Part shown: positions 1-7,885 of the stretch, one piece after another
Layout: each line of letters starts with the position of its first letter
Numbering within the stretch: position 1 is the stretch's first letter
Source: an uncultured Dorea sp.
GTDB taxonomy: Bacteria; Bacillota; Clostridia; Lachnospirales; Lachnospiraceae
Assembly (NCBI RefSeq): GCF_934294775.1
Contig: NZ_CAKRAH010000017.1
Location: 1 to 55,834, forward strand
DNA length: 55,834 nt
Direction of reading: 5' to 3'
The notes under the pieces: model-generated
What the model was told of the DNA's origin: nothing
What the model saw: the letters and a program-made list of their open reading frames with translations, nothing else
Databases searched by the model: none
Made by a program: the position numbers and the translations under genes

Positions 1-73
1 GACTTGAACCCACACAAGCGCAATGCTTACAAGATCCTTAGTCTTGCTCGTCTGCCAGTTCCGACACTTCCGC
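1..73 (-). tRNA. tRNA-Leu (anticodon AAG), 3' end cut by the window edge
   Basis: Read on the minus strand, the sequence starts GCGGAAG and shows a D-arm. It then has an anticodon stem CAAGA/TCTTG around the loop CTAAGGA, which gives anticodon AAG. A long variable arm closed by AAGC/GCTT marks a class II tRNA, and the start of the T-arm (GTGGGTTCAAGTC) follows. The 3' half of the T-stem, the acceptor strand and the CCA region lie outside the window. The long variable arm plus AAG anticodon make leucine the clear assignment. Confidence 0.93.
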
Positions 74-108
74 ATTTCGTCTGCTGTTTTATCTCAGCGA
101 CAAGATAT

Positions 109-137
109 ATAATACAGGATGATCCCTGATCTGTCAA
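109..137 (-). promoter_or_regulatory. Sigma-A promoter of the tRNA-Leu gene
   Basis: On the minus strand TTGACA (132-137) is separated by 17 bp from TATTAT (109-114). The predicted start falls near position 102, about 29 nt before the mature tRNA 5' end. This suggests the tRNA can be transcribed independently of the upstream DUF5662 gene. Confidence 0.8.
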
Positions 138-217
138 CAGGTTTTTTGAAATTTTTTAAAATATTTCAATTTTTTAAAAAACTTACGCAAAACCCGTCTC
201 CAGACCACCTTCGTACT

Positions 218-763
218 CTAATACGTTTTCTCTCTTAAGACAACCTTCCTGATATATTCAAACGTCTTCTGTTCCCCATCCTCTGCCAGCATCTTTAATA
301 AATAATGTAACAGTCTTGCAGTATCCGGATGAATCATCTTCCCAAGCCTTGCTGCACCTTTTTCGTAATACTCTAATGGATGGCAGTCCTGATACGCATC
401 CCCCTGATAAGTCTTTGATGCCGCAATACGATCCATGAACATCTCTACAACATATCTGACCGGCATCTTAAGCCCGATGATTCCCTCTTTTGGATCTGTA
501 CTGTAATCAATCCAGTATTCATAATGATGTTTGTTGCGTCCTTTATGATGCAGCCATGCCTTTGAATAGCCTGTCTTTTCTCTTTCTGCATTGTTCGGGC
601 TTCTGTTTCCCTGGTAATATCTGCATCCCACCAGGAACTCCGTCGGCGAATACTTCGACATATCATGAAGCAGTCCCTGCCTGTATAATCCTACAGCAAA
701 GCATTCTTTCATTACAAGATATTTATGATGATTTATGGTCTTTAGATGTTGTATTGCTTTCAT
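218..763 (-). CDS. DUF5662 family protein
   Basis: This 181-residue protein matches what I recall of the uncharacterised DUF5662 family in clostridia. Conserved-looking blocks are LLHDMSKYSPTEF near residues 31-43, YYQGNRSPNN near 49-58, and AWLHHKGRNKHHYEYW near 69-84. The HD pair and the histidine-rich block suggest metal binding, but that is inference and no activity is known to me. The start overlaps the end of the upstream GlgX-like gene by 41 nt. The overlap is credible because the N-terminal residues before the HD block look like family sequence and an AAGGTG site lies 8 nt before the ATG. The two genes are probably translationally linked. No signal peptide or membrane segment is visible. 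Confidence 0.8.
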   Translation of the reverse strand: MKAIQHLKTINHHKYLVMKECFAVGLYRQGLLHDMSKYSPTEFLVGCRYYQGNRSPNNAEREKTGYSKAWLHHKGRNKHHYEYWIDYSTDPKEGIIGLKMPVRYVVEMFMDRIAASKTYQGDAYQDCHPLEYYEKGAARLGKMIHPDTARLLHYLLKMLAEDGEQKTFEYIRKVVLREKTY

Positions 764-2480
764 TTTTCTTCACCTTGGCCTCCACAATACGATCCGCAGT
801 CAGAACTGCTACCGTCCTCTCTTTTAACTCCACTTTCCTTTGATTTTTTAACAGTTTTGGCTCATTCATAATTCCGTCCTGTGTCGTCGCCTTCACATAC
901 CAGCCATATCCTTTCGGAAGAGCCGGTAAAGCAAATGTGTGTGTTAACCAGTGCATATTATATGCCACATAGCAGTCTGCACTTTTCGTCTGCGCACCGC
1001 TGTAATACACACCCAATTGTCTACTGGAGACTTCCTCCGGAACCTGCCACGCTTCTTCCCCATGATAAGACACATCCGGAACACCGCAGCACGACAGATC
1101 AATTCCCTGTACTTCCTGTTCCGGTGTCAGAATTGGATGATTTTTCCTGAACGCTATCAGCTTCTTTACAAATTCATACAAATCTTTTTTCTTTTCCAGT
1201 CCCCTCCAGTCGGTCCATCCGGTCGGATTGTCCTGACAATAGACGTTATTATTTCCCTTTTGTGTATTTCCAAACTCATCTCCAGCCAGAATACAAGGTG
1301 TCCCCTGCGCCAGAAGCACCAGAAAGAATGCATTTCGTATCTGATGTTTTCTAAGTTCTGTAACTGCCCTTTTCCGACTTGGTCCTTCCGCACCACAATT
1401 CCAGCTGAAGTTATAATCCGGACCATCCTGATTATTTTCGCCATTCTCTTCATTGTGCTTTGCGTCATAAGACACCAGATCGTTCAGTGTAAATCCCGTC
1501 TGATCTGCAATATAATTAAAAATACCTTCTTTTTCAGAATGATGTTTCAGCCAGTAAATGACATCATGTACCATTCCTTCATCACCTTTTAAGAACCGGC
1601 GCATAACCGTCTGGAATCCAAGTTGGTGTTCCATAATCTTCGTACATTTTAACACCGGATCCGCCTGTACACTTTCCATCGGCGCAATCAGTGGATTCAA
1701 TATAAATCCATCTATATGATACTCCATCACATAATGGCGGAGACATTCTAACATCATCATCTTATCTGTCCCCTGTACAAAAGGCATCTCCAGTACAATT
1801 TCTATCCCCGCCTTATGATATGCTTTTACCATATCTTTCAGGCTCTTTGCACCATCTCCATCTGCTGCATAGGCACTCTTAGGAGCGAAGAAATAGCCAT
1901 CCCCGTATCCCCAGTAATTTCCATAACGGTTGCACTCGTCGAATTCATATACCGGCATACAATGGACCTGATTGATTCCAAGATCTTTCAGATACGGAAG
2001 TTTTTCCTGCATCCCCTGAAATGTTCCCTTAGCTTTTACTTTTGAAGATGAATGTCTGGTATATCCACGTACATGCAGGCTGTATGCTACCACTTCGTGA
2101 TAAGTCAGCTGCAATGGCCGGTCTCCCTCCCAGTCATAAGACTGATCTACGAACCTTCCTCTGACTTCATGTTCCTGGACGTCTTTTTTTACGCCCCAGC
2201 GCTCACGTCCCGCCAGCGCCTGCGCATAAGGATCCACCACAATTTCATCACCGATCATATAATTATATTCATATTTTTCCGGATCAATATCCTCAAGAGC
2301 CAGACATCTGACTTCACCTACGGTTTGTCTCATTTCAAACTGCTGGCACGGATGCTTTCTTCCTCTTCGATATATCAACAGCCTGCATGCCTTTCCAGCC
2401 GGAGCTGCAATTGAAAAATTTATCTTATCGTTATATATCTTTACCCCAAGCGGCAATGGATACCCCTGCACTTCTTTCAT
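723..2480 (-). CDS. GlgX/isoamylase-like protein lacking the catalytic motifs (probable pseudoenzyme)
   Basis: This 585-residue protein follows the GlgX (GH13 glycogen debranching) layout: an N-terminal beta domain (about 1-130), a barrel start (YSLHVRGYT, about 148), a GNYWGYG block (about 188), and the strongly conserved GFTLNDLVSY...SWNCGAEGP and GTPCILAGDEFG blocks. The catalytic positions are replaced. The region I segment reads VLEMPFVQ where GlgX has LDIVLNH. The nucleophile motif GFRFD reads GFILN. The acid/base EPWD segment is missing. The HDGFTL motif reads QTGFTL. About 60 residues between regions I and II are also deleted. It is therefore unlikely to hydrolyse alpha-1,6 bonds and could bind glycogen or act as scaffold or regulator. 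It lies 30 bp after a sugar-binding lipoprotein gene, with an AAGGAA site before its ATG. Confidence 0.85.
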   Translation of the reverse strand: MKEVQGYPLPLGVKIYNDKINFSIAAPAGKACRLLIYRRGRKHPCQQFEMRQTVGEVRCLALEDIDPEKYEYNYMIGDEIVVDPYAQALAGRERWGVKKDVQEHEVRGRFVDQSYDWEGDRPLQLTYHEVVAYSLHVRGYTRHSSSKVKAKGTFQGMQEKLPYLKDLGINQVHCMPVYEFDECNRYGNYWGYGDGYFFAPKSAYAADGDGAKSLKDMVKAYHKAGIEIVLEMPFVQGTDKMMMLECLRHYVMEYHIDGFILNPLIAPMESVQADPVLKCTKIMEHQLGFQTVMRRFLKGDEGMVHDVIYWLKHHSEKEGIFNYIADQTGFTLNDLVSYDAKHNEENGENNQDGPDYNFSWNCGAEGPSRKRAVTELRKHQIRNAFFLVLLAQGTPCILAGDEFGNTQKGNNNVYCQDNPTGWTDWRGLEKKKDLYEFVKKLIAFRKNHPILTPEQEVQGIDLSCCGVPDVSYHGEEAWQVPEEVSSRQLGVYYSGAQTKSADCYVAYNMHWLTHTFALPALPKGYGWYVKATTQDGIMNEPKLLKNQRKVELKERTVAVLTADRIVEAKVKKNESNTTSKDHKSS

Positions 2481-2510
2481 GTCTATTCCTTCCCGATGTC
2501 TGCCGGATGC

Positions 2511-3530
2511 TTACTGCCATCCGTCTGCCCCATACATCTCCACATTCTCTTTATTAATCATAAACACATCCATATATGTTTCTTTTTCAAATTCTTTATC
2601 TTCCAGAACAGCCAGCGCTGTCGTTACTGCTGTTTTTCCTATGTTGATTGGAGATTGTGCTACCGTTCCCGCAATCTGATTGTCTGCTTTTTTCAGTTCT
2701 TTTTTTATATCTGGCGAACCATCTACGCTGTATACGATTGTCTGATCGTTTCCCACAAGATTCAGTGCCGTCTTCGCTGCCACTGCAATCTGGTCATTTC
2801 CACACATAATTGCAGTAATATCCGACTGTTCATTCAATATCTTTTTTGCCGCCTCTAATGCACTGTCAAATGTTCCATTGGTATCTTCTCTTGCGATCAC
2901 TTCAAAACCTTTTTCTGCTTTTGCAATAGCCTGTTCAAATCCGGTAATTCTTTCATTGATCGAATTCTGTGCCGTTGCTTCCAGAATTGCTACATTTCCG
3001 CCATCCGGGCATCTCTCGATCATATCATTTCCACAAAGCTTTCCTGCTTCTGCATTATTGGATCCGATATATGCATCAATATAATCTGTATCTTTTACTT
3101 CTGAATCCACGTTGATGATCTTTACCCCCGCTTCCTGAAGGGCCTGTAAAGAAGGCGTGATCTTTTCCCAGTCCACCGGACACAGGAAGATCGCATCAAT
3201 CCCTTCATCGATCATTTCCTGGATCTGTTCAGCCTGTGTATCCGCATTACTTCCCGGGTCTTTCACGATCATCGTACATTCTTCTTTGTCTACTACCTGC
3301 TGCGCAGCTTCTTCCAATGTAATAAAGTACGGATTCTGCATATCAATCACCGAAAAGCCAAACTTGAATTTTCCCACATCTTCCGTCTGATCTGTATCCT
3401 CTGAATCATCTGTTGTATCCTCACTGACAGCATTGTCCACTGGCTTTCCAGCTTCTTTTTTACATCCGGACAATGCGAAAATGCCTACGAGCATCATAAC
3501 GATCACTCCTAACATTCTCTTTTTCATCAT
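2511..3530 (-). CDS. Sugar-type ABC transporter substrate-binding lipoprotein (RbsB-like)
   Basis: The 339-residue protein starts with a lipoprotein signal peptide: a basic start, a hydrophobic stretch and the lipobox LSGC at Cys22-23. An acidic linker follows, then a periplasmic-binding fold of the ribose/galactose type (Peripla_BP_4). Typical blocks are FGFSVIDMQNPYF, AIFLCPVDW, AYIGSNNAEAG and ITAIMCGNDQIAVAA. Such proteins sit on the outer membrane face and deliver a sugar, often a monosaccharide, to an ABC importer. No permease or ATPase gene is adjacent, so it either works with a distant transporter or acts as a sensor. The AGGAGG site supports the first ATG of the MM start. Ligand identity cannot be read from the sequence. 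Confidence 0.9.
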   Translation of the reverse strand: MMKKRMLGVIVMMLVGIFALSGCKKEAGKPVDNAVSEDTTDDSEDTDQTEDVGKFKFGFSVIDMQNPYFITLEEAAQQVVDKEECTMIVKDPGSNADTQAEQIQEMIDEGIDAIFLCPVDWEKITPSLQALQEAGVKIINVDSEVKDTDYIDAYIGSNNAEAGKLCGNDMIERCPDGGNVAILEATAQNSINERITGFEQAIAKAEKGFEVIAREDTNGTFDSALEAAKKILNEQSDITAIMCGNDQIAVAAKTALNLVGNDQTIVYSVDGSPDIKKELKKADNQIAGTVAQSPINIGKTAVTTALAVLEDKEFEKETYMDVFMINKENVEMYGADGWQ

Positions 3531-3568
3531 GTCATATTCCTCCTTATTATTGCATTACATACAGATGT

Positions 3569-3597
3569 ATTTTACAACATTTTTATCTGTTTGGCTA
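3569..3597 (-). promoter_or_regulatory. Possible promoter of the sugar-binding lipoprotein gene
   Basis: TAGCCA (3592-3597) and TAAAAT (3569-3574) on the minus strand are spaced by 17 bp, with a TG just upstream of the -10. The -35 is a weak match. The site is about 40 bp upstream of the start codon. Confidence 0.45.
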
Positions 3598-3624
3598 CTA
3601 GCATCTTGCTTTTTATATCTTTCT

Positions 3625-3652
3625 TTGATAAAGTAAAAGCAACTTATAATAT
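3625..3652 (+). promoter_or_regulatory. Possible promoter of the DUF1292 gene
   Basis: TTGATA (3625-3630) and TAATAT (3647-3652) lie 16 bp apart on the plus strand, 20 bp upstream of the start codon, with an AAAGGAG ribosome site in between. The short leader makes this only tentative. Confidence 0.35.
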
Positions 3653-3672
3653 TTAATAAAGGAGACTATGCT

Positions 3673-3987
3673 ATGGGTGACACAAAGGAAACTGAAGAAA
3701 GCTACACAACAGTAGAATTAACCCTCGACAATGACGAAGTACTGGAATGTGCAATTCTTACCGTATATGAAGCTGCCGGTCAGGAATATATCGCTTTACT
3801 TCCACTGGATGAAAATCTTGAGCCAAACGAATCAGGCGATGTATACCTCTATCAGTACAACGAAACCGAGGACGGAGAACCAGACCTCGGTAACATTGAA
3901 GATGATGAAGAATATGAAATTGCTGCAGAAGCATTCGACGACTGGATGGATTCACAGGACTTCGATGATTCAGACATCATAGAGTAA
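3673..3987 (+). CDS. DUF1292 family acidic protein
   Basis: This 104-residue, very acidic protein matches the DUF1292 family: a beta-rich core with the LDNDEVLECAILTVYE segment, the YIALLPLDE block, then an acidic tail (DDEEYEIAAEAFDDWMD). In Firmicutes such proteins are often near yrzL/ruvX-type genes. Their role is unknown and they are usually cytosolic. An AAAGGAG site precedes the ATG. It is one of the few plus-strand genes here, and its last 18 bp overlap the end of the convergent helicase gene. Confidence 0.85.
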   Translation: MGDTKETEESYTTVELTLDNDEVLECAILTVYEAAGQEYIALLPLDENLEPNESGDVYLYQYNETEDGEPDLGNIEDDEEYEIAAEAFDDWMDSQDFDDSDIIE

Positions 3988-5811
3988 TTCGGAAACAAAA
4001 CGGGAAGGAGTCATATCTTTTCCGTTTTTTTCTTTTACATAACAAACGGTCAGTTTTCTTTTTGCTCTTGTCATTGCCACATAAAAGAGACGACGTTCTT
4101 CTTCAATCTCTTCATCCGACTGCGCTTTCTTGTAAGGTGTACTTCCTTCATTTCCTTCTATGATAAATACCGTATCAAATTCCAGACCTTTCGCTGCATG
4201 CATCGTCATCAGGCTGACTCCTTCTGCGTCCGCTTTTTTCTGATTTTGTCCTTTCAAAAGCTCTCTGTATTTTTCTACATGAGTGAACCATTCCCCGATT
4301 GTGCGGTATCCTTTGGAATTCTGCCATATTTCTTCCAGAATGGTCATCAGATTTTCTACATCGAGTTTGCGATATGCTGCATATTCTTTTAAAAATTCAT
4401 CATATCCCATGCTTTTGCGGATATACTGAATTGCCGCGTATGGTGTTTTATCTTTGATCATCTTCATATCCCATTCAAGCTGATCGATCCGGTTAACCAT
4501 CCAGTCCTTCTCTTTATAAAACTTCCTAAGCGAATCATATGACACCTTTCCCCCTGACATACTTTCCCGTGAAATATATCTTTTCGGCCGGTTGGCAATC
4601 TGCAGGAAATATCTTCTTTCCAATTCTCCCTGCGACAAATGAAAATAGCACATCAGATCCTGCGCAATAAAATGATCATAAATATTATTCAGCTGTTCTT
4701 TCATAGTAAATGGAATCTGATACTCCATCAGCTTTTCAGACAGAGCTCTCGCATCCAGATTCGTCCGGTACAATACTGCCATCTGCGTATAGGGAATATT
4801 CTTTTCTTTATATTCTTTGATCTTTTCTAATACATAATCTGCTTCCTGTGGCGGATCTGTAACCTCCTGCACATGAACCGTCTCTTCGTTCTTTTTGAAG
4901 GCCTCAATCTTTTTTTCAAACCGCATATGATTGTTCGATATCACACGCAGGGCTCCTTTTACAATATATCCGGTAGATCTGTAATTGACATCCAGAAGAA
5001 TCTGCTTTGCCTGCGGATAATCTTTCATAAATTCCATCATGATCCCAGGTTTCGCTCCCCGGAATCCATATACTGACTGATCATCATCACCTACCACAAA
5101 CAAATTGTTCTGCGGCGCTGCCAGCATACGCACTACATCATACTGCGCCTGATTCACATCCTGAAACTCATCAACCAGAATATATTTGAACTTCTGCTGC
5201 CATTTTTCCAGTATATCCGGTCTGCTCATGAACAATGATCTACAGCTGACCAGCATGTCTTCAAAATCAATTTTCCGGTATTGCTTCTTCCGCTCTTCAT
5301 ATATAAGATACAGCTTTTGAAACAGACTTTTTGTATACTTGACCGGTTCATATTGTTCAATATCCAGGCAGTTATTTTTCACATTTCCAATCTCGATTGC
5401 CAGTTCCTGAAGATAATCTTTTTCTTCATCCGCTTCCGGCTCCTGATCCCATTCAATCTCTGCAAGGATCTGCCTGAGCATCCGGTATTTTTCTTCATCT
5501 GACAGAAGATTCGACTGATCCAGATGATATGCCCATTTTAAGATTCCATAATAAATACCATGAAACGTCCCAAATGTAACAGCATAAGAAGCCGGGCCGC
5601 ACACGCTGCGCGTACGGTTTTTCATCTCGTTTGCTGCATACTTAGTAAAGGTAATGACCAGAATTTCTTCTGGCCTTACCTTATGCTTCATGATCAGATA
5701 TTCTATTCTTTTTGCAATGGTTAGAGTTTTCCCCGAGCCGGGGCCGGCAAGGACCATACAAGGTCCTTCGTTGTGGGCGACTGCCTCTATCTGAGCATGA
5801 TTTAAACTCAT
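3970..5811 (-). CDS. UvrD/PcrA-like superfamily 1 DNA helicase
   Basis: The 613-residue protein has the full SF1A helicase motif set: Walker A AGPGSGKT (22-29), motif II VDEFQD (about 212-217), motif III VVGDDDQSVYGFRGA, motif IV LDVNYRST, motif V MTMHAAKGLEFDTVFI, and motif VI EERRLFYVAMTRAKRKL. These helicases unwind DNA 3' to 5' in repair and replication restart. It is about 100 residues shorter than typical PcrA/UvrD and ends soon after motif VI, so the C-terminal polymerase-binding extension appears absent. It may be an accessory paralogue rather than the main PcrA. It starts 9 bp after gltX, using a ribosome site AAGGGG that overlaps the gltX stop codon, so the two are probably co-transcribed. 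Confidence 0.93.
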   Translation of the reverse strand: MSLNHAQIEAVAHNEGPCMVLAGPGSGKTLTIAKRIEYLIMKHKVRPEEILVITFTKYAANEMKNRTRSVCGPASYAVTFGTFHGIYYGILKWAYHLDQSNLLSDEEKYRMLRQILAEIEWDQEPEADEEKDYLQELAIEIGNVKNNCLDIEQYEPVKYTKSLFQKLYLIYEERKKQYRKIDFEDMLVSCRSLFMSRPDILEKWQQKFKYILVDEFQDVNQAQYDVVRMLAAPQNNLFVVGDDDQSVYGFRGAKPGIMMEFMKDYPQAKQILLDVNYRSTGYIVKGALRVISNNHMRFEKKIEAFKKNEETVHVQEVTDPPQEADYVLEKIKEYKEKNIPYTQMAVLYRTNLDARALSEKLMEYQIPFTMKEQLNNIYDHFIAQDLMCYFHLSQGELERRYFLQIANRPKRYISRESMSGGKVSYDSLRKFYKEKDWMVNRIDQLEWDMKMIKDKTPYAAIQYIRKSMGYDEFLKEYAAYRKLDVENLMTILEEIWQNSKGYRTIGEWFTHVEKYRELLKGQNQKKADAEGVSLMTMHAAKGLEFDTVFIIEGNEGSTPYKKAQSDEEIEEERRLFYVAMTRAKRKLTVCYVKEKNGKDMTPSRFVSELLYDV

Positions 5812-5820
5812 AGAATCCCC

Positions 5821-7293
5821 TTACTTGCTTAACAGTTCAATTCCGTCTTTGATTCGTTTTACAGACTCTTCTTTTCCAAGAATCTCCATAATCTCCGTTG
5901 CTCCGCCCGGAGTGCTCTGTTTTCCAGATACAGCTGTACGGATTGGCCACATTACATAACCAACTTTCACACCTTTTTCTTCTACATATTTCTTAAGAAG
6001 AGCAAACAGTGCATCATTGCTGTAATCTTCCTGTGCTTCCAGAAGCGGCAATACTTCTTTCAGAACTTCCAGAGAATTTTCTTCATTTGTCTTCATCTTC
6101 TTATGGCAATACATTGCTGTATCATATTCCGGAACAGACTCAAAGAAGTCAATCTGTTCTGCGATATCCGGGAAGATCTCGATTCTTGATTTTACAAGTG
6201 CTGCAATCTTCTTCAGATCATAATCTTTTGTGATCACCTCACGGATATAACTTTCTGCTCTTTCATAGAACTTGTCAAAGTCCATAGCTTTGATGTATTC
6301 ACCATTCATCCATTTCAGTTTTCCAATATCAAAAACTGCAGGCGACTTGTTCATACGGCGGTAATCAAATGCCTCCACAAGCTCTTTCAGAGAAAAGATC
6401 TCCTGATTGCCTTCCGGTGACCATCCAAGAAGTGCCACGTAGTTTACAACTGCCTCTGTTACAAATCCCTGCTCGATCAGGTCTTCATAAGAAGAATGTC
6501 CACAACGCTTGCTGAGCTTTTTGTGATTCTCATCTGTAATCAGCGGGCAATGAACATATACCGGAACGTCCCATCCAAACGCTTCGTAAATCTTATTATA
6601 TTTTGGTGCAGATGAAAGGTATTCATTTCCACGTACGACATGTGTAATTCCCATAAGATGATCGTCGATTACGTTAGCAAAATTGTATGTCGGATATCCA
6701 TCAGATTTGATCAGGATCAGATCATCCAGTTCTTCATTCGGAACTGTAATATCTCCATAAATCTCATCGTGGAATGTAGTTGTTCCTTCTGTCGGCATAT
6801 TAAAACGGATAACATGAGGTTTTCCTGCTGCAAGGTTTGCCTCGATTTCTTCCTTGCTCAGATGCAGGCAGTGTTTGTCGTATACAACGATTTCTGTACC
6901 ACCATCTTCATCTGAAACTTTGCTTTTTAATGATTCCAGTCTTTCTTTGTCACAGAAGCAATAATATGCATCTCCCTGTTCGATCAGCTGTTCAGCATAT
7001 TTCAGATAAATCCCCTGTGCATTACGCTCACTCTGAACATATGGTCCAACGCCGCCATCTTTATCCGGACCTTCGTCATGAACCAGTCCTGTTTCTTTCA
7101 AAGTACGATAAATAATATCCAGTGCTCCCTCTACAAAACGCTCCTGATCTGTATCCTCAATTCGAAGAATAAAATCTCCGCCTGCATGTTTTGCGATCAA
7201 ATACGTATACAGTGCTGTTCTTAAGTTTCCTACATGCATTCTTCCTGTAGGACTTGGTGCAAATCTTGTTCTTACCTTACTCATAACTATCAT
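5821..7293 (-). CDS. gltX: Glutamate--tRNA ligase
   Basis: The protein (490 residues) charges tRNA-Glu with glutamate in the cytosol. The class I synthetase signatures are visible: the HIGH-type motif in PTGRMHVGN (about 15-23), IEDTD (about 45-49), and the KMSKS-type motif KLSKR (about 259-263). The length is normal for the family. The first ATG lies only 3 nt from the GGAG site. An in-frame ATG three codons later (7284) gives the usual MSKVRTRFAPS start and is an equally good choice. It is the promoter-proximal gene of a gltX-helicase pair. Whether it also misacylates tRNA-Gln cannot be decided here. Confidence 0.97.
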   Translation of the reverse strand: MIVMSKVRTRFAPSPTGRMHVGNLRTALYTYLIAKHAGGDFILRIEDTDQERFVEGALDIIYRTLKETGLVHDEGPDKDGGVGPYVQSERNAQGIYLKYAEQLIEQGDAYYCFCDKERLESLKSKVSDEDGGTEIVVYDKHCLHLSKEEIEANLAAGKPHVIRFNMPTEGTTTFHDEIYGDITVPNEELDDLILIKSDGYPTYNFANVIDDHLMGITHVVRGNEYLSSAPKYNKIYEAFGWDVPVYVHCPLITDENHKKLSKRCGHSSYEDLIEQGFVTEAVVNYVALLGWSPEGNQEIFSLKELVEAFDYRRMNKSPAVFDIGKLKWMNGEYIKAMDFDKFYERAESYIREVITKDYDLKKIAALVKSRIEIFPDIAEQIDFFESVPEYDTAMYCHKKMKTNEENSLEVLKEVLPLLEAQEDYSNDALFALLKKYVEEKGVKVGYVMWPIRTAVSGKQSTPGGATEIMEILGKEESVKRIKDGIELLSK

Positions 7294-7408
7294 TATCTCC
7301 TGTTTTATTATAATCGTGTAATAGTAATAATCTATGTATCTCTAAAATATACTAGAATATCGCCCGTTTTCTTATTGTAGCACAAATCAATTGCCATCAG
7401 CAACCTTT

Positions 7409-7885
7409 CTACTGCATCTTCTTTTGTTTCCTGGATAATTTTCTGTCTTTCCAGTAATCTTTCTGGAACACTTCTCTTGGTATGGATACAATACAGACAA
7501 TACCAAGTACAATTGCAAATGCTACTTTTACAGCCCCAAGACCTTTTGCTGCGGCCATCGCCAGCTGGTTTGTCACAAGATAATAGGCCGTAAAATATAT
7601 GCCCGCTCCAGGCACCAGTGTAATAATTCCCGAAATCAGAAATATTGTGATCGGACATTTCAAACGTACCGTCAGAAGTCTTGCGACCAGCACCGTACAT
7701 ATTGTTCCTAAAAAGGAAGCCGTTGCCGCAGAACAGTGCATGGAGAAAATCTTATATACCATCCAGCCCGTAGAACCGGTAATCCCGCATCCGATATAAA
7801 AACGTCTCGGCACCTGGAACATCACCGCATAGGCAATCGTTCCTACAAAGGAACAAACCAGGTTTGCAATCATCGTTATAACCAT
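7409..7885 (-). CDS. Threonine/serine exporter family protein, ThrE C-terminal half (DUF3815)
   Basis: The 158-residue, highly hydrophobic protein corresponds to the second membrane half of ThrE-type exporters (ThrE_2/DUF3815). It has about five predicted helices, including CSFVGTIAYAVMF, FLGTICTVLVARLL and IFLISGIITLVPGAGIYFTA. The last has the family's PGAG motif. Its start codon overlaps the stop of the upstream gene in TAATG, with a GGGAGG site just before, so the two halves should be made at equal levels and assemble as one transporter. The family exports threonine and serine in Corynebacterium. The substrate here is unproven. Confidence 0.9.
   Translation of the reverse strand: MVITMIANLVCSFVGTIAYAVMFQVPRRFYIGCGITGSTGWMVYKIFSMHCSAATASFLGTICTVLVARLLTVRLKCPITIFLISGIITLVPGAGIYFTAYYLVTNQLAMAAAKGLGAVKVAFAIVLGIVCIVSIPREVFQKDYWKDRKLSRKQKKMQ

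Noticed and set aside
36..218. A-T-rich inverted repeat (TTGAAAT/ATTTCAA) after the DUF5662 gene as a terminator
   Set aside because: The stem is almost all A/T and lacks a G/C core, so it is too weak to call.
7332..7700. 122-codon minus-strand open frame
   Set aside because: It lies in another frame of the ThrE C-terminal gene, has no ribosome site and no family-like sequence.
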